Positions 11,891-22,307 of a stretch of 64,000 nucleotides of DNA are shown here, one piece after another (within the stretch, counting starts at the first letter, position 1; the number at the start of each line of letters is the position of its first letter). The notes under the pieces are model-generated. The model worked only from the letters and a program-made list of their open reading frames with translations, was not told the origin of the DNA and did no database searches. A program made the translations under genes and the position numbers. This DNA is from Sorex araneus (taxonomy: Eukaryota > Chordata > Mammalia > Eulipotyphla > Soricidae): assembly GCF_027595985.1 (NCBI RefSeq), contig NC_073307.1, forward strand, positions 45,052,594 through 45,116,593. The letters are read 5' to 3'.

Positions 11891-12378
11891 CAGCAATGAC
11901 TTTGTAGATACACAGAGATCTAATGTTGCCCATGTTTTAAGTTTGGCTGGGAAATCAGGAAAATAATCACGCTTAATATTTATGGTTGCCATATATGTTA
12001 AATGAGATGTCTAACACCCATAAAGCTAGGTGAATTTTGATGAAAGAGTGACTCTGTGATCATGTTAACATAATAAGTAGACTGATATGACTTGTGAGAC
12101 TTTGTAGGGGATGAGAAAATAAATATGCAATATGAAGTAATGCAGAAAGTTTGGGTTGGGGTTTTAGAATAGGGTAAGAGGTTAGGCGGGGAGTTACAGG
12201 TGAAAAGATTATCAGAGATTGTTCCAGTGTGCAGAGACCTGCCTGATAGCAAATGTTCTGACCTACTGGGCTGCCTGAGCTGCGCCTGGTCACTGAGGAC
12301 TCCAACCTTGCCCTACTCTTTTTCTGGCAAGGACATAACCAATAAAGAACAAGTTTATGTGACTGAGGCCATCTGAGT

Positions 12379-12583
12379 TTTTTATTTTTTGTGTTTTTGC
12401 TTTTCTATTTCTTGTTTGTTTTGGGGCCACACCCAGCAATGCTCAGGGATTATTACTCTGGCTCTGCACTCATGAATTACTCATGCTGGTCCTTTGGGGA
12501 TCAGATGGGATGTCAGGGATCGAACCAAGGTTGGCTGTGTGCAAGGCAAATGCCCTCCCTGCTGCACTATCTCTCCAGCCTCC
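12379..12583 (-). mobile_element. SOR-A SINE
   Basis: Reverse copy with a T-rich tail interrupted by other bases and a head ending ctgcactatctctccagcc. Confidence 0.9.
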
Positions 12584-13069
12584 GCTGAGGCCATTAAAAG
12601 CAGTTTGTGTTGATGAGAAGCAGAGTCAGGCACCCAAAGGGAAGCCTTCTACCTTGGTTGTTTGTTATTTATAAATGGAATTAGTCTCCTTACCTTGGCC
12701 AAGAATGATTTCCTCACGATGGTCTAGGAGCAGAGATGTCAGGGTTCTCTGGCAGCTGTTAGCATGAGTTGAATTCACAGGGTTTGAATACTGCTCCAGG
12801 GCTGGTAACAATTTGCCCATCCCAAGAGGGGAAAAGGAGGGTTTTTGCATGTGAGGCCCTGAGAGCTGAGAATGACTGGAGGGAATGAAGTGACAGCTCT
12901 GGACTGAACATTTCCTCAAAGGGCTAGGTGAGGAAGTGGAGAGCTCTAGCTTGGGTCTCCCTTTAGAAATAAAATTCACTATCAGAATGAACAGTCTGAA
13001 AAGGACTACATAGTGAACATGTTGTGTTCATTTGCTATTCATTTGCATGCATTTGTTTTTAACTTTTTT

Positions 13070-13250
13070 GATTGACTGAAGTTCTGTGATTTTCATTAAT
13101 GATGGTTTCCCAGGCACTTAATTCCAGCACCACCTATCACTGGTATACCCATAAATTTTAAGTGCAGATTAGATACTCATTTCTCCAAATTCATGTCTCA
13201 GTTCTCATATATACATAATTTTTTGTGTGTGCATATCTAGCCTGAGAGTA
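13070..13250 (-). mobile_element. Possible old L1 3' fragment
   Basis: tgaagttctgtgattttcatt...ccagcaccacctatcac is L1-3'-UTR-like in reverse. Weak similarity by eye. Confidence 0.3.
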
Positions 13251-13599
13251 GGTGGGAGCAATGTGCTTAATTTTAATGAAATTTCAAGCATTTCTTACAC
13301 TTCTATATATAGCCCCTAGATAGTTTGAGTTAATAGTGAGTGGGTATCCCCAGATGCATTGTGACATGTAAATGCATATTTATGGCATATATCACCACAA
13401 ATACATATACATGCCCATGCATGATTACAGATACACAGCAAACAATTCAAACGTTTATTCAGAATATCTTTTGAACTTTGAATTTATTAATTCCCAAAGA
13501 AACTCAACCTCTCGTTATTCCTTCCAATCCTCTACTAGCACTAGGCTCCTCTGGTCTATTTACTACCTTTATGGTTTGCCTGCTCTGAACTCATGATTG

Positions 13600-13783
13600 G
13601 CTTTTGTTTTGCTTTGTTTTGATTTGGGGGCCACACTCAGTGATCCCCAGGGGTTATGCTTGTCTCTGCACTCAGTGACCACTCTTTGTAATGCTCAGGG
13701 AACCATATAGGAAGCCAGGGATTGAACTTGGGTCAGCTGGGTGCAAGGCAAGTACCCTACCTGCTATATTATCTCTTGAAGCT
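13600..13783 (-). mobile_element. SOR-A SINE, diverged
   Basis: Reverse copy: gggggccacactcagtgatccccagg to ctgctatattatctcttgaagc. It directly abuts a second copy. Confidence 0.85.
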
Positions 13784-13790
13784 GTCACGA

Positions 13791-13941
13791 CTGTTTTTTT
13801 TGGGGGGTGGGTGGGAGGCATACCTGACGATGCTCAGGGTTTACCCCTGGCTCTGCACTCAGGAATTACTCCTGGTGGTTGAATCTTGGTCGACCACATG
13901 CAAGGCTAAGGTCCTACACACTGTACTATCGTTTCAGCCCC
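13791..13941 (-). mobile_element. SOR-A SINE, internally deleted
   Basis: Second reverse copy head-to-tail with the previous one. About 35 bp between the body and the B box are missing (cctggtggttgaatcttggtcg). Confidence 0.85.
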
Positions 13942-13944
13942 TGA

Positions 13945-14380
13945 TTGGCTTTAAAAATATTTTAAGTGTTATTTATTTATTTTTGTAAGGAAGCTTTCTC
14001 TTTGGAAGCTCTGCAATTTTTTATTTTTTAGAAATTTTCATCTTGTTTCCCACAGAGGCTACACCAGACAACATACCCACTAACAATCAATGAGAGTTTC
14101 TTTTTTTTTTTTATCACATCTTTGTCAACAGTAGTTGTTCTCAGTATTTTTGATATCGAGGATTTTCTGTTTAAATTTAAGGTTTTAAATTCAACCTTTT
14201 AAATTTAAGGTCTAAATTTAAGGTTTTCCATGTTGTCCCATGTATAGTGGTACTTTATCATTGCCATATAATATTCCAGTGTAAAGTTATACCACATTTA
14301 GTTTATATATCAGTCGATTCATGGGTTATTTCCTACTCTATTAATAATACTGATGTGATTATTTGGGCACTTTCATTTGG
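13945..14380 (-). mobile_element. Old L1, antisense (part 1)
   Basis: Reverse ORF2-end sequence: atcacatctttgtcaacagt, gttgtcccatgtatagtggt and aatattccagtgtaaagtta correspond to the end of mammalian L1. Split from part 2 (14640-14890) by a SINE. Confidence 0.6.
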
Positions 14381-14384
14381 AGGG

Positions 14385-14636
14385 TCCTCTCAAGTGGTGC
14401 TCAGAACAGAGTGTCTGGGAGATATAACACTTTCCTGTTGATTCTTGGCCAATCAGTTGCAATATGTGGACCCAGGGATGCAGTGCTGTCCCTATTCCTA
14501 GTGATAAGCTAGGCCACACAGTGCAGTGCTTTGGTGACTCCAGGCTGTGCCCATAAATTTCAGGAAACCACGTGTCTGGAAATCAAACCAGGATCAGCCA
14601 CACACAAGGCATGTGCTTTAACCCCTGCCAGTATGC
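14385..14636 (-). mobile_element. SINE, very diverged
   Basis: Reverse SOR-like element with ggccacacagtgcagtgctttgg, a B-box relic (tggaaatcaaaccagg) and cacacaaggcatgtgc. Confidence 0.5.
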
Positions 14637-14639
14637 AAA

Positions 14640-14884
14640 TTTTGTGGGGACATTTTATCTGTTCTCTTGGTATAAACCCAGGCAAACTTGTTTAGTTATA
14701 TAGTAACTATTTGAGGAATTGTTGATTTCAAAAAATTGATTCCACCATCTTATACCCACCATCAATAAAGGAGGGTTTGGATTTCTCCTCATCCTTACAA
14801 TAGTTACTTTTCCCCATTTTCCTTAGTGTCATTCTAATAGATTAAAAAGTGGTATCTCCTTGTGATTTGATTTGTGTTTTCCTG
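14640..14884 (-). mobile_element. Old L1, antisense (part 2)
   Basis: ttcaaaaaattgattccaccatcttatacccacc and ccttagtgtcattctaatag resemble reversed ORF2-end text. It continues part 1. Confidence 0.55.
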
Positions 14885-14895
14885 ATGCCTAATAT

Positions 14896-15433
14896 CAGAG
14901 TCTCTTGCCCGCACACCTGGCTGTCTTCCCCGGGGCCCCTTGGAGGGGATGGGCTCCAGCTTCCCTCCCAACCCTGAGCAGAGCTCCCGGTGGCCAAAGA
15001 CCACCGGAACCTAGCTACAGCCATGCTGGAGGCCCCTCTCCACACGTTCGGACAGGCCTCATGCATGAAGGTACCGGCAGAGGAACCCAGGTGTGTGTAA
15101 TCCCATCAATGGCCAACATCCAGAGAGAGACTTAAAAGCAAGCTCTCAGAAGCAATATCTTTAGCCTTCTTCTCCCTCTGGGAGAAACTGGCAAGCTTCT
15201 GAGAGTTTCCTGCCCACATGGGGCAGCCTTGCAAGCTTCTCATGGTGTATTCATATGCAAAATTCAGTAACAAGCTGAATCTTATTCCCCTGACCCAGAA
15301 GAGCCCCAGTGCAACATTGTTAGGAGGGCCGAGTCGAGATGGACTTCTAAGATCTCAGGGAAAGACAAAATGAGATGTTACTGAGCCCGCCCAAGAAATC
15401 GGTGATTAACGGGATTTCGTGATCGTGATCGTA
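14896..15433 (+). mobile_element. Module X + SOR-B 3' half composite
   Basis: 538 bp. It starts cagagtctcttgcccgcac (module X) and continues at about 15150 into the SOR-B-type 3' half (ctctgggagaaactggcaag). It ends in gatcgtgatcgta, with no poly(A). Direct repeats atgcctaa[t/c]at at 14885-14895 and 15434-15444 flank it with one mismatch. Confidence 0.8.
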
Positions 15434-15503
15434 ATGCCTAACATAGATATTGACCATCTTAAATATTCTTATTGGCCGTATTGGTATTTTCTTTTCTACA
15501 CAT

Positions 15504-15760
15504 CACTGTATCACTGTCATGATGATCATCTCATTGCTCATCAATTTGCTCAAGCGGGCACCAGTAATGTCTCCATTGTGAGACTTGTTGTCACTGTTTT
15601 TGGCATATGGAATATGACATGGGTAGCTTGCCAGGCTTGGTCATGCAGGTGGGATACTCTCGGTAGCTTGCCAGGCTCTCCAAGAGAGACAGAGGAATCG
15701 AACCCAGGTCAGCCGCGTGCAAGGCAAATGCCCCACCCGCTGTGCTATCACTCCAGCCCA
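15504..15760 (-). mobile_element. SOR-B SINE (microsatellite-tailed)
   Basis: Reverse copy of 257 bp. The tail is (TCACTG)-type at 15504-15520, then the SOR-B 3' half (ttgctcaagcgggcaccagtaa...ggcatatggaatatgac), then a SOR tRNA-like head ending ctatcactccagccca. Perfect 12-bp TSD ttttctacacat at 15492-15503 and 15761-15772. Confidence 0.93.
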
Positions 15761-16099
15761 TTTTCTACACATAGGTATTTTTTACTCCCTCCTCCTGTCC
15801 CTCTTCCTCTTCCCTTTGTTGTTTGGCTCAAATGACTAAGGGTTACACACATATGTAGCTGTGGTGCTCCTGCAGTTTTAGCAGGAGATGGGGGTGACTA
15901 TGGGGGCAGGAGAGGTGAGGGTCTAACAAACATCAGTTCACAGTACTTGAACATTTGATCACAGTGCATTACTTGTTCATGGTGCAACCAGGATTTTGCT
16001 CCTTTGGTGGTGCCCCTCCTCCTCATGCTCATCAGGGCTCCAGCTGCCTGTTTCTTGACTATGGTGTTCACACACCTTGTTTTAGGGGATGCTAATTGC

Positions 16100-16335
16100 C
16101 AAATTTTTTTTTCTTTCTTTTTTATTGCTCTCTGGAGGTTGCATCATTTTGTTTTGCTTGTGAAATAGCTAGATATAGCTTGTGGTACTGGGGATCACAG
16201 AGAGCAGAGCTGCCAGACTTAAACATCAGAGCCCCCAGGGCCTTTTCGGCACATAAGGAACAAAGGAAATTTGAACTAGTGGCTATGTGCATGCAAGGCA
16301 AATGTCATAAGCCACCATGCCATTCCTCAAAATCT
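16100..16335 (-). mobile_element. SOR-like SINE, very diverged
   Basis: T-rich start, then aggaaatttgaactagtggc...tgcatgcaaggcaaatgtca as a reversed B-box region. Confidence 0.45.
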
Positions 16336-16554
16336 TTGTGTATTTTCTTTAGCAAGTCATTTTGTTCGCTTGGTTACTTTCTAGTTGGGATATTTGGCTT
16401 TAAAAAAAAAATCATTCAAGTTGAAGATTTTTTTTAAAACTGTTTTAAAATAGAGCATATCTCAACTTTTTTTTATTCTTTAATTTTCTAACCAAATTAG
16501 AAAATTAGCATAAGTGGCTCTCTGGAAATCTTGGACCCCTGCTGATGAATGCCA

Positions 16555-16697
16555 GGGCTCAGGCTGTGGTGCTGCTCAGGCCTCCTGGTGATGGTGTGGG
16601 GCCTCAGGGCTACACCTGGTGATGTTCAGGAATAGAACTGGAATTGGTACGTGCAAGCCATGTACCTTAACCCTGTATTACCTCTTCTGCTCCCAGA
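16555..16697 (-). mobile_element. SOR-A SINE, diverged
   Basis: Reverse copy: ctacacctggtgatgttcagg, gtacgtgcaagccatgtacc, ccctgtattacctcttctgctccc. Confidence 0.55.
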
Positions 16698-16720
16698 ATT
16701 TTCAATTTTAATTATGCAAA

Positions 16721-17390
16721 GAGAGTCTTTTGCAGATTCTCTTATGCAGAGAGTCTCTTGCCCGAGTGCCTGGCTGTCTTCCCTGGCCCCCCTCGGAGGA
16801 GGTGGGCTCCAGCTTCCCTCCCCACCCCGACCAGAGCTCCCAGGGCCGAAGACCTCCGGAGCCTATCCACAGCCATGCTCAAGGTCCCTCTCCACACGTT
16901 CGGATGAGCCTCATGCATGAAGGTACTGGCAGAGGAACCCAGGTGCGTGGGACCCAGGGCTGAGACCTTCAAGCCTACTCGGATCGGGACTGGGCCTCTT
17001 CCGTCCAGATTTCCCATTTTCCAGTAGCTAGGCGGTCACACTCAGGGACTGCCCATGGCGCTGCATAATCTGACCAATGGCCAACATCCAGAGACTTAAA
17101 ACCAAGCTCCCAGACATCTTATAGCCTAGTTCTCCCTCTCGGAGAACCTGGCAAGCTACCGAGAGTTTCCTGCTTGCATGGGAGAGCCTGGCAAAGTTCC
17201 CGTGGCATATTCATATGCCAAAACCAGTAGCAATGCTGAATCTCATTCCCCTGACCCTGAAAGAGCCTCCAATGCAGCATCTTTGGGAAGGACAAGTAAA
17301 GAGAGGCTTCTAAAATCTCAGGGCTAGGACGAATGGAGACGTTACTGAGACTGCTCGAGAAATTCGACGATCAACGGAATGATGATGATG
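16721..17390 (+). mobile_element. Full module X + SOR-B 3' half composite, 670 bp
   Basis: The most complete copy. Module X runs from gagagtcttttgcag / gagtctcttgcccgagtgcc to ccaagctcccagacat. The SOR-B-type 3' half follows (ttctccctctcggagaacct...ctgctcgagaaattcgac) and the element ends in (GAT)n. Perfect 11-bp TSD aattatgcaaa at 16710-16720 and 17391-17401. Open frames inside it have no recognisable product. Confidence 0.88.
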
Positions 17391-17661
17391 AATTATGCAA
17401 ATAACTCACAAATTCATTCTCATGATAAAAACTTAAAGCAGAGAAATTTATGAAGCAAACACTTCTTTGTTTAATCATCCCTTACTTTCTTCTCTCTTCC
17501 TAAAAGTAAGAGTTGGGCATGTGTCTTCCTTCTCCTTTTTCTTAGAATTTGTGAATACACACATTATCTAACATAAAGTGGGTGAGAAATTGATGAATTA
17601 AAAAAGATTTCTTTGCTTCTTTTATTCTGGTAGTGTTTCCATAACTCAAATAGAAGACATT

Positions 17662-18157
17662 TCTTTTTTTTTTAATTTATTTATTTTTAATTAGCGAACC
17701 ACCGTGAGGGTACAGTTACATATTTATACACTTTTGTACTTATGCTTCCCTCATACAAAGTTCGGGAACCCATCCCTTCACCAGTGCCCATTCTCCACCA
17801 CCAGTAAACCCAGCATCCCTCCCACCCTCCCCAATCTCATCTCCCCCCACCCCACCCTGCCACTGTGGCAGGGCATTCCCTTCTGTTCTCTCTCTCTAAT
17901 TAGCTGTTGAGGTTTGCCATAAAGGTGTTGAGTGGCCACTGTGCTCAGTCTCTAGCCCTCATTCAGCCCACAACTCCCTTCCCCCACATGGCCTTCGACT
18001 ACATTATAGTTGGTGATCCCTTCTCTGAGTTGCCCTTTCCCCAGAATGTGAGGTCAGCCTCCAAGCCATGGAGTCAACCTCCTGGTACTTATTTCTACAA
18101 TTCTTGGAAAAATATGGAACGCTTCACGAATTTGCGTGTCATCCTTGCGCAGGGGCC

Positions 18158-18202
<45 letters not shown>

Positions 18203-18214
18203 TGAAGTGAGCAC
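17662..18214 (-). mobile_element. U6 snRNA/LINE-1 chimeric retrocopy
   Basis: On the minus strand a full-length 107-nt U6 copy (18214-18108) runs directly into an L1 3' UTR segment (18107-17662) that ends in an A-rich tail. The L1 part parallels the L1 at 59283-59911 over its whole length. The junction falls at the end of the U6 terminal T run, joined to CCAAGAATTG of L1. ATAGAAGACATT (12 bp) flanks the unit exactly at 17650-17661 and 18215-18226. The structure is that of the known mammalian U6/L1 chimeras made by template switching during L1 reverse transcription. Confidence 0.92.
18108..18214 (-). pseudogene. U6 spliceosomal RNA retropseudogene
   Basis: 107-nt match to U6 from GTGCTC to CCATATTTTT. 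It differs from the human sequence as I remember it by two CpG-decay-type changes in the 5' stem (CACTTCA instead of CGCTTCG). There is no TATA box about 25-30 bp upstream and no recognisable proximal sequence element. It is fused to L1 and flanked by a target-site duplication, so it is a dead retrocopy rather than a transcribed gene. Confidence 0.9.
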
Positions 18215-18375
18215 ATAGAAGACATTCCTAATTGTTAGTAATTGATACCAAGTCACAAATACATGCTGTAATTTCTAAAATCACTCCACTGTTGACTTGT
18301 GTATTAACGTTTTAAGAAAATGTGAATTTGTCTCCCCTGAACAAAATTTAATTTAATTTAATTTTTATTTTATTT

Positions 18376-18514
18376 TATTTTTTTTGCTTTTTGGGTCACA
18401 CCTGGCGATGCACAGGGGTTACTCCTGGCTCTGCACTCAGGAATTACCCCTGGCCGTGCTCAGGGGACCATATGGGATGCTGGGATTTACCCGCTGTGCT
18501 ATCGCTCCAGCCCC
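18376..18514 (-). mobile_element. SOR-A SINE lacking B box
   Basis: Young-looking reverse copy, but about 40 bp containing the B box is missing (gctgggatttacccgctgtgc). That would cripple transcription by polymerase III. Confidence 0.92.
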
Positions 18515-18519
18515 CTTTA

Positions 18520-18983
18520 TTTTTTTTTAAGCCAGTCAAATTCAGCAGTGGGGGGGTACAAAATTTCATTTTAAAAAACAATTTTCCAAAATAAAACTTC
18601 TTTAAAAAACTTTAGCTAAACATTATGAAAATACATTGAGCCTGATATTTATTTTAATGTCAACTGACCATAAATTGTATCAAGTATATTTACATTTAAT
18701 ACTAAAATTTAGAAAAGTATTCTCGACTGATTCTTTGACCCATTTTTTAAGATGTTTTCCAAGCTTAATGCTTAAATAATTTCTTAATCCATTCTGAAGT
18801 GAGTAGGGTAGCTTTCTAAATGCAATACTGTTTGAGACTAGAAGATGAACGGTTACAATCTATAATTTGAATGGCCTTAATTTTAAGGATTTTAACTTTA
18901 GAATCAAAGTTAACTTTAAAATCAAAGAAATGATCACTACAAATGACTCTAGCCTGGTCATCTTAAAATTTCAGTATTGCAGT

Positions 18984-19028
<45 letters not shown>

Positions 19029-19680
19029 GAGAGAGGTAATGAAATTGTGGTGTGGGGGTATACATTAAGAACAAAATTATTTTTGAAGTTCACCAATTTT
19101 ATTTTTCCTGGGACCAAATCTTGATAATTGTGCTCAGAGGGCGATGTGGTACCCAGAATGAATTCCTGACTCTGGGTGCTCTAGCCTTTTGAGCTTTTCC
19201 CTGGGCTATTGAGTAAACCAGTTCTTGCTACTCAACAGCAGATTTTTTACACTGTATTTGAATTATATTTGAATTATTTTACATGTATTTAAAAGTAACT
19301 TGTATTTGATAACTCTATTTCATTGCAAGTAGACTGAATCTCTCCTTCTCCTCCTGCAGATTAGCATAGAAAGATGTTTTTGGTGACGTGCACCTAAAGG
19401 ATAATGATCATGTTTCTTTATGAGATGAATTTTAATGTGATCTTTGTATTTTTCATTGTCATTACAGAGGTCCCATGTCCCAGTATGATACACATGGCAA
19501 GCCCACACCTAATAGTCTCAGTGAAGTAAAACTGAAAGCTTTTCCTGAGTTAGGAATGAGATTAACACTCCTGTTTACCACTGAGGTGACCATGAGGAAA
19601 GATCATCTAAATTGAAAAAGAAGCAATAAACCCATTGCTATTTCTAGAAGAACTGGCATTTAACTGCTACAAATACATTA
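18520..19680. other. AT-rich intergenic DNA with (GT)n, no gene seen
   Basis: Unique AT-rich sequence. The only clear element is a (GT)n microsatellite at 18988-19027. Part of 19200-19400 recurs, diverged, at 21650-21800 (cagttcttgctactcaacagca; agtagactgaatctctccttctcc), indicating an old local duplication or a shared repeat. Confidence 0.5.
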
Positions 19681-19686
19681 CATCTG

Positions 19687-19786
19687 TAGCACTGTAGCAC
19701 TGTCGTCCCATAGTTCATCAATTTGCTCAAGTGGGCACCAGTAACGTCTCCATAGTGAGACTTGTTGTTACTGGTTTTGGCATATC
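19687..19786 (-). mobile_element. SOR-B 3' half, truncated
   Basis: Reverse fragment with a gtagcactgtagcactgtc tail, then tttgctcaagtgggcaccagtaacgtctcc, ending at ggcatatcat. The tRNA-like head is absent. Confidence 0.85.
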
Positions 19787-19869
19787 ATCAATTATACTAT
19801 AATGAAAATGTTACCAGAAGAGGTTATAATCCACTTTTTTACAGCATAAAAAAAGGAACACTGGGAAGA

Positions 19870-19985
19870 GAAGTTATATAATACAAGTTAAACTGGGGAC
19901 ACTGGAAGTGTTGGGACATTGTATGTCTAAAACTCAATTATGAACAACTTTATAATTGTGTATCTTATAGTGGTTCAATTAAAAA
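19870..19985 (+). mobile_element. L1-like 3' terminal fragment
   Basis: actggggacactggaagtgttgggacattgtatg...aactcaattatgaacaactt parallels 62400-62500; ends gtggttcaattaaaaa. Confidence 0.5.
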
Positions 19986-19995
19986 GGGAGTAAAC

Positions 19996-20570
19996 AATGG
20001 AATACTATGCAGCTGTTAGGAAAGATAAAGTCATGAAATTTGCTTATTAGTGAATGGACATGGAAAGTATCATACTAAGTGAAATGAGTCAGAGAGGGAC
20101 AGACATAAAATGATTGCACTCATTTGTGGATTATAAAATATTATAATATGAGACTAACACCCAAGGACAGTAGAGACAAGGACCAGAAGATTGCTCTATG
20201 GGTGAAAGCCTGCCTTGTGAGGTGGGGGAGAAGCAGCTGGGATAGAGAAGGGATAATTAAGTCAATGGTGGTTGGAGGGATGGCTCAGGATGGGAGATGT
20301 GTGCTGAAAGTAGATAAAGGACCAATCATGATGGCCTCTCAGTATCTGTATTGCAAACCATAACACCCATAAGTAGAGAGAGAAAGAGGGAAATTGTCTT
20401 CCATAGACGGAGGGGTAGGGTTGGAGATGGGGGGTATACAGGGGACATTGGTGGTGGAGAATGTGCACTGGTGGAGGGATGGGTGTTCGATCATTGTATG
20501 GCTGAAACTCAAACATTAAAGTTTTGTAAGTGTAGCTCACGGAGATTCAATTAAAAAAAAATTTTTAAGG
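19996..20570 (+). mobile_element. L1 3' end
   Basis: Starts acaatggaatactatgcagctgttagg (end of ORF2), passes gtgaaatgagtcagagaggg and gagactaacacccaagga, and ends ggtggagggatgggtgttcgatcattg...gattcaattaaaaaaaa. Collinear with 63240-63846. Confidence 0.9.
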
Positions 20571-20697
20571 GGGGGAATAAAGGGAGAAGCTCTTTGTCTT
20601 TGATGCTCCAGACTGGAGCGCTGATGACCAGGCCCTCTATGGTGCAGAGAAGGTAACACAAGGGGATATTACTAGGTTTTCTGCAAAGAAAATTTTG

Positions 20698-21513
20698 TTG
20701 TTTTTTTTTTTAATTTTTATTTTATTGAATCACTGCGACAAAAGTTACAAAGCTTTCAGGTTTAAGTCTCAGTCATATAATGATCAAACCCCCATCCCTT
20801 CACCAGTGCCCTTGTTCCTCCACCAAGAACCCCAGTATACCCTCCTCTCACGCCCACCCCCGCACCTGAGTGGCTAATGATCTTCACTTTATTCTCTCTA
20901 TACTTTGAATACATTCAATATTTCAACAGAGAGCTGACTATTATTATTTGGAATTTTCCCCCAACAATCAAACCTGCTAAAAAGGCATCATTTAATAATT
21001 TGTTTTCCATTGCTGAGAATGAAGATTATAGGAGTTTGATTTTGGATTTCTGTTGTTTTAGCTCAGTTTAAAGTCTAGGTGCATTTCTATAAGTCTCTGG
21101 GTGCCAAAATGGGTTAGTAGACCTCCTGGATCATAGTCTTTAAGGAGCAGGCAGGCCGTGTCGTGCGTGGCTGCTCCGGATCTCATCTGGGCGGAGAGTG
21201 TGCCGGTAACACCCCAATTCCATGATCTCTTGCGCACCATGTCACTACAAGCTCGTACCTCTGGGTTGCAAGTTCTAGAAGCTGGTGGACGCTGAGTGGG
21301 TGCTGCTGCTGCTGCCACTGCTGTCTTCCCCGTAGAAAGAAAGCGTTGTGAGAGAAAATCCTTCCCCCTCCCTGGACAGCTTGTAGTTGTCACTCAGCTC
21401 ACAGTTTAGATGCATTTCTATAAGTCTCTGGGTGCCAAAATGGGTTAGTAGCCCTCCTGGATCATAGTCTTTAAGGAGCAGAGGGGCCGTGTCATGCATG
21501 GCTGCTCTGGATC
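20698..21513 (-). mobile_element. Composite retroposon: duplicated CpG-rich block + L1 3' end
   Basis: On the minus strand a GC-richer block comes first, containing two copies of a ~120-bp module (21396-21513 and 21061-21184) separated by about 210 bp. It continues into an AT-rich part and the last ~150 bp of L1 (caagggcactggtgaaggg...gtgattcaataaaataaaa). An 18-bp perfect TSD, tctgcaaagaaaattttg, lies at 20680-20697 and 21514-21531. It may be a distinct L1 3' UTR variant or a non-autonomous L1-tailed element. Confidence 0.8.
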
Positions 21514-21539
21514 TCTGCAAAGAAAATTTTGAACCTCAG

Positions 21540-22258
21540 GTTTTTGCTAGGTCACTTGTTTGCTCCTCTACTGCCTAGTAATCCTATCCCGAGCAGGAAG
21601 ACTTTTGCTTGGTCTTTTACATAAAGCTGGTTATTTACTTAACTCTTGATTAAACCAGTTCTTGCTGCTCAACAGCAAATTCTTTATACTCGAACATCAT
21701 TCAATTATTTTACATGTATGTAAAAGTAACTTCTATTTGAGAACTCCATTTCATTACAAGTAGACTCAATTTCTCCTTCTCCTTCTGTAGATTAGCGTAC
21801 AAAGATGGAATGCTTTGACCGAACACATCTGGCGTGGTTATGTCCAAATGCCAGAAGTAGGAAGGGATCTGCAGGTTCAGAAGTCTCCAGTGAGAATCAT
21901 TCTTTCACTCTCTTGCTCTTCACTCTTGATGCACTAATTTTAGTCTTTTGCAGAATATCCTTTATACTAATAAATAAACTAGAGGCGTGGCAATAATGAA
22001 AACCTCTTAGACACTTGTTATAACTAAATAAAAACAATATTTAGTGTTGGGGATCCAACCCCACCTCACACATGCAAAGAGAGAACCATTCTGGTCTGGA
22101 GCTTCTTATTTATATACCAACAAAATGTTAACTTTTGGTATTAACTTTTCATCTAAGTTTCACAATAACCCAATGAGAGAAATGCTATTTCTATCCCATT
22201 TTACAACGAAGAAAAGGGAGATTTAGGACGGTTTTATAATAGTAGAAAGACAAATTGA

Positions 22259-22307
<49 letters not shown>

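Noticed and set aside
16651-17017. Overlapping 77-91-codon open frames in the GC-rich stretch
   Set aside because: They lie inside module X of a retroposon bounded by TSDs; similar frames at 14842-15135 belong to another copy and are not collinearly conserved as protein.
18108-18214. Functional U6 snRNA gene
   Set aside because: No upstream TATA or proximal element, fusion to L1 and exact TSDs show it is a retropseudogene.
21058-21520. Two related open frames (LLLKDYDPGGLLTHFGTQRL in both) as a duplicated gene
   Set aside because: They come from the duplicated module of the composite retroposon at 20698-21513; no sign of a cellular gene.
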